DNA from: Selaginella moellendorffii | Lineage: Eukaryota; Streptophyta; Lycopodiopsida; Selaginellales; Selaginellaceae | Length of the DNA: 64,000 bases | Reading direction: 5' to 3' | NCBI RefSeq assembly: GCF_000143415.4 | Contig: NW_003314323.1 | Coordinates: forward strand, 934,499 to 998,498 | In this document: piece by piece, positions 47,101 to 58,200 of the stretch | Layout of the letters: each line of letters starts with the position of its first letter | Numbering within the stretch: the first letter of the stretch is position 1 | The notes under the pieces: generated by a model | The model's database searches: none | What the model saw: only the letters and a program-made list of their open reading frames with translations | Told to the model about the DNA's origin: nothing | Translations under genes and position numbers: made by a program

Positions 47101-50100
47101 GCTACATTTGATATAAGAGAATGAGTTTAGCGAGTACTATATAATGAGATTGGGTAACTAGTCTCGTTGCATACGCAGAGATGAAAACGATGATCCAAGT
47201 GAGTACACGTTTGGGTGCAAAGGCTTCGCATTCATTCCTTGGGTATGGATTTTGGTTACCTTTTGTACCTATTATGTGAGCTTGCTCTTGGGCTCATAAG
47301 AGGGATTAAATTGTTCCATTTTAGCACGAGTTTACGCTTGGGCTCGTGAGTGAGGCACATTAGCAACTCAAAGTTACACTTTGGGTTGGCAGGATTAATG
47401 TTAGCCTATCGGTGGTTCCATAAGTTGTTCCATGTACCGTGGGTGAAAGTAAACCTTCCCTAAGTTTGTTATGAGTGGCAAATAGGCTAATCCGTAGCTG
47501 TTTAGCATGGCATTAGTAGATCCTTCCTAGGCATGATTACAAGTGGATCAACTAAGACTGTAGGGATTAGTCTATTGGTTCAAGTAATCATTGTCATGTT
47601 CTCTCATAAACTTTTCTTGGATTGGACTGAAAGCAGTGCAAACACAAGTTTGAAGTTTGGTCAAATATGAGACCAGAAAAAGAGTTGTCGGGGACAAAGG
47701 ATCAAACACATAAATCATCTTCTCTTCTTGAAGAGATGATTTGCAACGAAATGTTAACTCATTGCTCGTGTTCACATTATGCAATCAAAAGTCCCTACCT
47801 TAATGCATGTTGGAAATGATAATCTTGTAAATGGTGAGTCATGGGATGGATAACGGTGAAGCGCTAAACCATTTTGTCTAGGCTTGCTATTGGAAGATTT
47901 AGGTTGCAATGCTTAATTCTTTTTTGGGGAATTTTACTATTGCTCCTTGAGTAGCTTGGTGTTGAATTGGTTTTGAGTTTGGTCGGAAAGAGAGTGGCAT
48001 GAGCTTGTCCGTGTTGTGAACAAAAGTTAGTGGTGTTGAGTGTTGTAAATCTCTATCGGTGGGGTGTGGCATTTATATTGCATTTTGTCGAAACGAGTTG
48101 ACACTTGATACTCACATAAACCTTTGTAATAATGACATGGGCATTGCTCGTGGTGTTGCTTAATTGATGATCGAGTCATTGTGATTTTATATCATATCCA
48201 TGTGATAATGAGCAATGTGTTTACAAAGTTGCTTGGTTAAACGATGATCAACCCCAAAGTGGTTGATGGTGAAGCTAGTCTATTTGCACGAAGTAGTATT
48301 GTAGTAGCTTTGATTGGATTCTCAATGATGGTCCATTATGCTAAGTTTATGTTAGTTCCTTGTTCCTTGAAGGGTTTGCCCATAAGGTGTTGGAAAAAGG
48401 TTATAGCAATCGTTTGCTTTAACTCGTCAGTTGTTCCGTTAGCACTTGGAGTAAGTTATTGAATGGAAAAGGTGTGCAGTTGAGGCATTGACATCACTAG
48501 CATTTATGTTAGTGGAAGTGGCATTGTTATTTTGAGTGATAAGGATTTTCTTTAGAGCTTGATTTTCTATGTCATTTTTCTTGTTAGTGTTTGGGCTTCA
48601 CATTGGATCTTGAAGGTGGTTGAAAAAGAGTGTTAGTGCAATGTGAATATCTGAAGATGTGGTCTTCGTGATCAAGCATTGGATGTTCATTTTGCATTTT
48701 ACAGATGTCGGTATTGGATATCGGAAGTATGGGCAAAAAGATGTTCGATGTTTAAGCATACTGTGGGTCATGAGAATTGGTGTTGGAGTGAACTTATGTG
48801 AAGTTGTAGGTAGGAGGAAGTTGGTTGAGTTTTGAAAGTTTGCATTCTTGGATTGAGAGTCATTTTTTCTTTAGGATGGAAAATTTTCCACAAATTTTTT
48901 TAGGTTTTTCCAATGGCTGATTTGTTGATCACTTTGTCTGAAAACCATTCTGTTTTCGAAAGCCAATACAAACTAGTGAAGGGGTTAGAGTTGACTTCGG
49001 TTAACTTAGACCTTAGTAAGTAGTTTGTATGATACGACCCAAAAGGGATGTTGACTTTTGAAGCTAAGGCAATTAAGTTAGATAGAGTCTAGAGTTGGTG
49101 TAGAAAAGTGGCCGTTGCACTTTTCTAAGAAGGGTGCCTTTCTTTTATAGTATTATGCTTGGTGGCATGTTGTACTTTGCATTTCGTTAAACTCTATGAG
49201 ATTAGTGAGCTCTTACTAATCTTGACTTGGTCTTGGTGGGCCTGCGCCTTGACTGAGGATGGTGATGTCCAACTTAGTTGTTTGAGTTTGAGATGTTAGT
49301 ACCCATACTATAGTTTTGTCTATGAGGAGGTTGTGTACCGATATGAGTCCATCTTATGGTCTTCACTTAAGTTTCGACTGAGTGTTGATCATGCATAGCT
49401 AGCCTCTTCAAAAAGGCATGCTCAGAGCTGTTGACTAAACGCATTAGTGAGTTTATCGTGGTTGAGTTGGATTTGAGTGGTCATTTAGTTTGTGCTTGTC
49501 CATGAACCTTTATCTCGTACCTAGGGTATTACATTCATGTTGGACAAGTTTATGACTCAATGCGTGAGTTTAGTGTTTGGGTCTCGTGAAGGTAAATTGA
49601 AAGAGTGATTGTTAGTTGCTTTGCAATTAGTGATTACTTGTAGACTTTGTCAAGAACTTTTGACACTTGCTTCACTCGATGAAGATTTAGCAGTGATGGG
49701 CTTGTTTTACCGGAATTGTGTTGCGGAGGATCGTGTCATTAGACTTATATGGTTTTCCATGTTGGTATGTTGACTCTACCTTTGTCGATATCATTTTGTT
49801 GCATTTAGTTCGTAGTGTTGGATTTCATTGAGTCTTGGACGTGGTGAATCACTCCTTGATGAAGTGTTATCTATAACTGAGTTTTGCTAAAGAATTAGTC
49901 TTTGATATTGACTAAAGTATCTTTGACTTTGGTTAGCTTGGTTGCTAGAGAGCTTTGAGTGGTGATTTACTTTTGCTTTCTTCTAACTTTGCTTTAGTGT
50001 TGATGGCATAGAAGTGATGCTTTGTTGTTAGCAATATTGATGTTGAGATTTAAGTGAGATGAGATGTCTATCCTTAGGATTGATATTGAGTTTCATTACT

Positions 50101-52081
50101 CTCGATAGTGTTGATGATTTGGTTGTCACTTTGTGTTATTAGCATTCGCACATTTGCTAGTTAGCAACTATGTTGACGTTCAAACGAACTGAGTGGCAAA
50201 TTGAGTTAGTTGTGTTTTACAAGATTGTTTAGTAGAGGTTGAGTTTTGGCTTTTCCTTGAAAAGTGATTTAGTTGTGAATCATACTAGCTTTACGAGAGG
50301 AAGAGTTAGTGATCGATATTGAAATGATTGAATCCTTATTAGATTTGAGTTGAAATATATTAATCATTGATGATTCTTCTTGTGCTTATTATGAAGTGAG
50401 TTACGTCTTGCTATAGATGGATTTATGGAGGATCGTTTCGTGATCACTTGTTGAGCATAGCTCCATTGTGCTTGGCTTTTGGATTGATACAGATATGCTC
50501 TTCATTAGCTTTGCATTATGAAGTTTAACTTATGGATGTGTTAAGGAAAATATCGTGGGTTGTACCATGATTTCTTCTTTAGCACTGAAATTAGTTCATG
50601 CAAGATTTGTGATCATTGTTAGACAAAACTTGGCTATAGGCTTTTTCGAGTTTTTGGTTCTTTGAGTTTTCATGCTCATTGTCCCATTTGTTAGAAGTTG
50701 TTGGGGAAGGTATTTTGGCTCATTAGTTTCAATGTTGAAGTTGGCTTTTGCATCTAGCAATCATTGGTGATGATTGATTATCATCTAAGATAGTTGATTA
50801 TCCTTATCAAAAGGTTTTTGCTTAATTATTGTTGATATAGAATGATTTGTCATTCTTTGGGATGGTGGATTTTTTATTCAATGATGATTATGCATCACTG
50901 CATTGATGGGATGATCGATAATCTTTCATGATAGTTAGTTGTTCTTTTTGATGGTTTATGACTTTTCGCAATACCATATGTTTTTTGTGGTTTGCTCTGG
51001 ATTGGTCTCTTGGGTTTGCGACATCAGTAAGATGTTACTAACACTTGCTTAGGCAACTTGAGTTCCTTGGTGTTGTTGGTTGGGATCTATTCGGATTGGC
51101 TAGTGTGATAGTTAGCATGAATGAGTGTTTATTGGTCTTGCCACATTCATTCTGTTTTGTTGATTATTGCTCAAGTTAGTTTCAATAGATTAGAATGTTA
51201 TTTCTTTCAGGTGATACATTCGCGAGCATCTTGCTTGCCAGTCACTGATACTTTGTGTTCTTTGAGTTATCTTTCGTAAGTCGTTTGGCATTTTATCTGC
51301 AATCTTCAGTAGTTAAATTTTATCATTGAGTTTTTCTTGATGATACATTGGTTATTGAATTTTGTTGGATGGTGACTCCTATGTTTTTCCAAACATGATG
51401 ATCTTGGTGGTTCCTACACTATCATACTGGTTTATCGGATGATAACTTACTTGGAATACTTTTATGTTCTAATCTAAGATATATTCACTAATAATTAAGT
51501 CTCTAAGATATCATTGTCTATGACTTTGATATTGTCCATCTTTTAATCTTTGAGTTTGGGCCAGTATATGCAGCCTGGCTTTGGCACTTCGTGTGCATGT
51601 TGAAATCTCTAGTCATGGGGTAGCTACTGTCGACTGGTCACATAACCCGCCTCTTTGTCGATGTTCCTTATTCCGTTAAAAGGGCGTGATCGTGTAAATA
51701 ACTTTAACTACCTGTTTACAATAGTCTATCTAAACCTTACCGATAGGTTTGGTTTCTTTGCTTAGGAGGGTTGGGGCTTTTGGCTTCTCTCTCTATGTCC
51801 TTGTGGGTAGGGGCGTATCACACTTTTGTAAGCTGGGTGACTCCCAGAGCAACAAGGGTGGCTAACTTTGTTGGTCATTTCCTTGTCGGCGACAGCCGGA
51901 AGGTGTCTGAGCTAGTAGCGCATCCGCATTAGATAAAGAGGTTACCTCCTAACTCATTTAAGTTGGTGGATTTCTCACATAGTGTGAGCACCGTGAACTT
52001 TTTCTAGAGTTGTTTTCTTTGCGGTATTCTAGACTCGAGTATGCATCGACGAGGACGTCAATCTTCCCTAAGGGGGGCAAG
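47101..52081 (+). other. Interior of the LARD-like element
   Basis: About 5 kb without a frame above about 75 codons. The plus strand is rich in G and T. No retroviral-type protein motif was recognised on either strand. It ends in a polypurine tract. Confidence 0.55.
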
Positions 52082-53151
52082 TGTCGTGAATGTGATTTCG
52101 GGTATCGAAAGTTACATGTCAGCTAGTCCTTACGGACACTCTTACCTTACTGCCACGATAGCAGGAGGTCGGTATTGCTAGACCCTTTATTAGTCCCTCT
52201 TATTCAAGTGTTAGTAAACTAGACTTTGCATCTGTACTTGGCCGGATGAGCATAAGGACGGAATTCCTAAATGTCTATTTTGCCAAGCATATTTGGCCTG
52301 GCTTTTTAGTTCTCTTTTGCTTTGGCTTGATAAGAACCCTCGCGTATTGAGATTGGTCCCTTAATATTGCTGGATGATAGCTTACCGTGTTTGCCAAACA
52401 GCCTCTCTATTATGCCCTTTGTGTTAGTCTCATTTTGGTCCCAAATACTATTTATGGAAAGTGTCCAGATTTGCTCATTTGGCATATCTATAGAATGTAG
52501 AGATTGACCTGAACACAATGATGTTTATCCCGTGTCCAAATTCGCAATCTAGGGACATTCCATATTTAGTAAGTTTCGAATTTATCCTAGAGACTAACTC
52601 TTGATACTAAGGGAGGTTTAGGGTGAAAGCCCAAAGCGTGTGTTCCTCAAGAAGGGGGGGGATGTGGGTAAGTTAGGCATGGCCGACCAACTTGAGGCAT
52701 AGTCTAGCTCCCGCTTGCGTGCTTGTCCTTGTTTTGCATCCGGCATGGGTCTAAGCCCAAGTTCCACACCATGCTAGCTGGTGGAGTACCCATGTCCTCA
52801 CGTTAGGCCACCGGTATGCTAAAATAGCACTAGACTCCGTTTGGCTCCGTTTTGCGTGCTGGTCTTGGCATTGGGATGCTAGTTACTCTAGGACTGTTCC
52901 AAGTTGCTCTGGGCTCCTGTCCCTTCGCTCCTTGGGCTTTATGCTCGGGAGTTGTTTTGTGGTTCGGTTCCATCACTCCTTGGCTCCACGCTTGGGAGTT
53001 TGGCACCGTTCTTTTGTTTGGTGGCCCAAGGCCCCTAACCTCGGGTTCTGCACCACTGTCCTTTGGACACGTGGCATATGACATATGGCAAGTGTCACGT
53101 GGCATAAAGCGGGTTTAGTTTCCGCTTCATGGTGTTATCCTATGGTAAATC
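52082..53151 (+). repeat. 3' LTR, truncated
   Basis: A direct repeat of the 5' LTR that ends abruptly in TAAATCAC and joins unrelated sequence (AGTCCCAGCC...). Confidence 0.8.
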
Positions 53152-53580
53152 ACTAGTCCCAGCCAAACACTACAATGAAAGAGTTTCCCATAGCAACACC
53201 TTACCATCTTCATTTTAGCTCTTATTAAAAACCTCAAAGAGCAGTCCATGACTTAAATGAATATGGAGTGAATCCTAGGCTAACCTTCCAACCCTTAAGG
53301 CATAATGGCCTTAAATCCCAGAATATTCTTAAAACTTTTCTTGGGTTGTGTCTCCCCTCCCTCATGGATCAACCATGGACAGCAGTCTCAAAAAATTAAA
53401 TAAGCCTCATATGAAGGGAGTCTAAATCAATGGTCATGGAGAAAATATATGCAAACAACAACACTAACGTTGCGATAAATGACCATAAAAGAAAGAAAGA
53501 AATATGGCTTTCTCACATGACAATATGGTTACAGAAACAAGAGAATAAGAAAAGAATAAACAGCTCAAATTATATAACAA
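53152..53580. other. Flank of a decayed gypsy remnant
   Basis: AT-rich DNA with no coding motif. It may belong to the gypsy fossil on its right, but this was not shown. Confidence 0.3.
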
Positions 53581-53589
53581 TACTGCTAT

Positions 53590-54250
53590 AGAACTCAATT
53601 CTCCCCTTCCTCATGAATGTTATCTAAGTCATAACCAAAAATCAAAAACATAAAAAATAATGTTATCTAAATCATAACCAACAATCAAAAATAAAAAAAT
53701 GTCATCCTCAATTTCCCATATAGCTTCATCCATAAAATAATTATTCCATTGAATTAACAACTCTTGAATTGTCTTACAGCATATTTTTACCAATCTTTGA
53801 GCAAGAATATTGGCTAAAATAACCTTCTTAGCATCAATCTCTAAGACTTAGATGATGAATTGATCCATGATATCACTAAAGTGCAAACATGTTTTAAGCT
53901 TGCTCACATAGAACATTGGATGAAACTTTAAACTAGCTGGTAAGTCCAAAGTGTAAGAAAGATCCCCCATGCACTATAAAATTATTTAAGGCCCACAATT
54001 CCATGGAGACAACTTAGCATTTCCTCCTCCTCTTAAAGATTGTTATGCATCTGATAACTTAAAGAAAACCTTATCACCAACTTTGTATGCTTGATAATGA
54101 CAATACTTATCAGCCAAACTCTTATTTCATTTTTGAGCTTGTCTCATATTTAACTTTGCCAACTAAAGTTAGTTTTGTATATCCTCTAGAAAATCACAAA
54201 CATGAGGCACTCAAACCAAAGCCAAACTTAAACTCACGAGAGATTTAGAC
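53590..54250 (-). pseudogene. Fossil of a chromodomain-type gypsy pol end
   Basis: Minus-strand pieces read LADKYCHYQAYKVGDKVFFK, GGGNAKLSPWNCGP, LDLPASLKFHPMFYVSKLK, then LLIQWNNYFMDEAIWEIEDD. These match the integrase C-terminal GPY/F stretch (PFRI..HPVFHVSQLK type) and a chromodomain-like end (IKWKGY...EATWE type). Several stops are present. It is a different lineage from the element at 29-34 kb, which has no chromodomain. Confidence 0.65.
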
Positions 54251-55030
54251 TTATAACCATAGGCATGTTTAAATAACTATATTACAAAATAATACAAGCC
54301 ATTATTTTAAAAATCAATATAAAACACCATGACCTTAGCATAATTTAATAAGTAGATGATTGTTTGCCAGAACCCAAAACTTGTTAATAATCAAATCAAT
54401 CAGCAAAGAATTCTTCACCTTCTTGGTCATAGTGGCTAGGAAAAATAAAGATTAAGCAATTGTTCATGACGAGATCTAAATCATCATAAATATATCTAGT
54501 GATAATGACAATGACATCCACTTAATCTATATTGTGCATGGACCAAGTGAGGTCTTACTCACAAGCTAACTCAAGGTCACTTTGATTTCAACTGCATTGA
54601 AAAACACTCTTTGAAACAAGTATTGTTTTGCTATTAATAATTTTACATCTCAAAAGCTCTATTTCGTTAAAGTGGGAATTGTCATTATCCCACTTGTAAA
54701 ATAAGGTTTCCAAACCTTTATATAGTATATAAATATAACAAAATTCAACTGCATTGAGGCACATGCCATTTTATTTTAAACAAGGAAATGTCTACTCAAT
54801 CACTTCTCCTCCCCCTGCCACTGCTTCACCTCTCTCTTCTCCTTGTCATTGTCGTCCAATTTCTTTCTATCCTTTTAATATTGGCTCAGTTGCTCCGAGT
54901 CTAGGTGGAGCCCAAGTCCCCATTCAATCTTTACTTTCCCCTTATTAATAAAACAACTTCGTAGATTTCCAATAACATGCTGTAACACTTCTAGTATAAT
55001 GCAAATCCTCTCAAAGAATTGTCTTTTAAT
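54251..55030. other. AT-rich decayed DNA
   Basis: No recognised gene. A half copy of the 22-bp palindrome (GCACATGCCATTTTA) is at about 54,762. Confidence 0.35.
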
Positions 55031-55293
55031 ATTAATACAATGGCATGGAACCCCATGCCATAATAAGTTACATTTTTAAATAAATACATGCCATCTCAGA
55101 TTGTTATTTTTTGCCTCCAACGCCTATACAATAATCTTGGAATTTCATCACTCTCCACACTATCAGGATTTAAACCCAATAGTAATGCCATCTCTTCTCT
55201 AATACGTCCACGCTCATGTTCAGTGGTCGAAGAACCCATCCGGTTGAGCAGATTATGGAGATGCGGATAGTGCTTGGCTAGACAATATACATG

Positions 55294-58200
55294 CTATAAA
55301 TGATGACTGGTGTCTGTCCGATCAAATGGCTTCTGATATACCGTTCCATCTGCCATTTGGTTGATTTCTGCAGCCACCTCTTGGACTGGCCGGTTCTCTA
55401 TCACCATCGCTCCAAGCCGTTTTGCAAGGTCCCCCAGAACATACGGTTTCTTCTCCCTAGTTTCCATACTGCAAGAGATGGGGTGCACTGCATATGTGTG
55501 CGTGTTTGCTGCAGTTTTAATCGGCGAGTCATCGATGATGAGGATTTCACTTGACCTAGCAGTCCGGTTCATCACTACAGCCTCTGGCTTGATGAAGATG
55601 GGCTTGCTACCCCTCACATGGACCATAGTCAAGCAATCCTCCTGCGTTAGGAGAAAGTCAAATGGTAATATTACTCGCGTTTGATCGTGCATCATCTGTA
55701 GCAACATTAATGCATTGTGGCGCATCATGGATGTCCAAACTCCCAATTGCAAATTGAACCCGGCCCTCTGTTTTAAGTGTCGCATGGTCATTATTAGATC
55801 CCGCAGTTTCTCCCGTGTGATTAATGTGAATCTGTCTCTTTTGACCAACTTGCGACCGCAGGCTTTGGAGGGTGCAGTGACATTCGAGGACGAGCCACGC
55901 TCATGGGAGTAAAGGACACCGTTTAGATCAAAAACGATACAATACCTTCGCCGTGACTCTGAAATGAAATGCGTCAGCATAAAAAATGGTACAAGTCAAT
56001 TTTACCATCTACAATATTAGCGAATGGTGCTCCCGATGGTCGTTGAGAGGGTTTTGGTCGAGGAAACGAAGGGCGGAAATACTCTCCTCTGCAATGTGGG
56101 GTCAATCGCATCCGATGGCGTGTGGGCACATGCCATTTCAGCTGTAGACTCTGGTACAACTGGCTCAACAGTGGCATGGCGTGGTTCTGATGGCGTGTGA
56201 TCACACGCCATTTCAGCTGGTGCCTCCGTTGGCAAAGTGGACATGACCGAACAGGCAGCAGGGGCGGTGTAGGGAGGTTCCAACGGCGCGTAGTCAGACG
56301 ATTGGGCACACGTTGAGTCCGTTGGAAATGAGGATACGACCGGCTCGGCGGCTGGGGCGGCCTCATGCAGGTCCAATGGCGCCTGGTCACCGTCAGTTGG
56401 ATACGTGGACAAGATTGACTTAGTGGTATGGGCAGCATCAAGTGGAGCGTGGTTAGCTTGCTTGGCGTTGATATGGATAGTAGCCTCCACCAGCTCTGAT
56501 GACTCTTGCAGGCAAGTAGAGTCCACTGGCGGATCCATATGCATGTCCAAATATCTCCCTTCGATTGAGATGGTATCCTCCCTACTAGCTACTAAAAACA
56601 AACTCATTAGCACATTGAATCGACTATACTGTATTTACCATCAACTGCTATTGAGGAACTAGGACCGATATCACTTGGGCGCACTGCTGATTCTGAAGGA
56701 TTGGACATACGTTTCGACCCTTGCTTGGCACTATCCTTCCTCAACACTAAAGGCTAGAGTTTGTATCTTAATTCAACTGAATAATCTCTACTTACCATTT
56801 GCTCTGCGACCTACATGGACAATGTTAGAAATGGTAAAAGGTTAGGAATGGATGTACTATTATTTACCTGATGGTTTGTCTTGTATGACCTTCCTCCGCT
56901 GCTCTTTGGCCACCTCAGGCTGGCCATCGTCGTCATCATCGTCGTCGTCGTTATTGTGATCGTCACCATTGTGAGGACCATCCAAGTCCTCTTCATCCTC
57001 CTCTTCTTCGCCCTCCTCTTCTTTGTCCTCCTCTTCGTCCTTCTACTCTTCCTGCTCATTATCTTTCTCTGGCTCCTCATCCCCCTCCTGCATTTCTTCC
57101 ATAGGCTGCTCAAGCTGGATGGCTTGTTCTTCCAGGACCATCTTGGGAAAATCATCTGGCCAAGTCTCCATCTCAAAATACAAGACATCCATAGCCTGTT
57201 TTAGTGCGTGACCTAGGACCGTATCCTCACCCGACTGTCTTAACATGGTTTCTGCACGTTCTTGCACCCTTTGAAGACAACAAGATGAGAAAAACGTGGC
57301 CCTGACTTGAAAAGCATCCCTCATCCATTGTACCTCTCCATTGAGATTGGGGAAGGGGAGTCCGCCATAGGAATCTGAGTCAGGAGGTGGTGACTGGCTG
57401 CTTTCGCACACACGCCATAACCGCGAGGCATTACCTATCATTTTTTCGTTGCCCTTCTTCCTTTTCGAATTAAACGCCTCTGATCCCGACGACTGTCCAA
57501 CGTGCTTTTGCTTTTTATGACCACTGTCAGTTTGAGCTTGGCTGGTGCTTGCCTGTTTTGCCTTTGAAGAAGTGTCTCCTGCAAGGAATGGCATGAGACC
57601 ACACGCCATTACAAATATAATTTGTACCTCCTTTTTTCCTATTGCTTGTCTGTTTGTCCTTCTTCACGCGCCACCAGTGCGCTTTTCAGTCCTCGTGTCT
57701 GAATATTCACAACGATCTATAATCAAAATGGCGTGAGGCCTCACATGACCTTACCTTGTGCAGGTTGTGAGCTCGGCCCAACATGGGTATCTTCAACAGT
57801 AGCTGTTAACGCCATTTCAGCATCTGGGGGTGGCCACGCTCCTGCATACAGAGCTTGTGAGATAATATTTAAACTTAAAGTGCATACTCACCAGGTTCGC
57901 AAAGAAGATACTGTTTTTCTTTGGCAACTGTAATTATATGCTCCATTGAAGTCACCTCTTCAATGGAGTTTGTCACCGCAACACACGGGACACCCTTGAG
58001 TAGTGCGGCTCGAAAGAATAGTCCGCCGTAGTTGTACTCGACAATGCATTTGCCCTTGGAGTCGGAAGCAGGTGACCCACCCACTATTGCATTGAAGACC
58101 CAGCTGAGCATTTCCCATGCTACACTTGGAGCTTTCTCTGGATTCGAAAGCTCCATAGCCGTCTTCAGTTCCTCAGGCACGGGTAAATTGACCTCCCTCA

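Larger units (their letters stand above)
45967..53151 (+). mobile_element. Large LTR element with non-coding interior (LARD-like)
   Basis: Two direct repeats of at least 1.07 kb start TGTCG(C/T)GAATGTGA at 45,967 and 52,082. A purine tract (AAGGGGGGCAAG, 52,070-52,081) adjoins the second repeat, as expected before a 3' LTR, which sets the orientation as plus. The roughly 5-kb interior (from about 47.1 kb) is G/T-rich and has no gag or pol frame or motif. The right LTR stops at TAAATCAC (53,151), whereas the left copy and the eroded copy at 16.5 kb continue, so the element is truncated at its 3' end. No primer-binding site was confidently found. Confidence 0.75.

Noticed and set aside
56811-57204. 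Long frames on both strands full of Arg/Lys/Thr or Leu/Val/Phe
   Set aside because: They are other-frame readings of the acidic GAG/GAC-rich exon 57578-56868 of the minus-strand gene.
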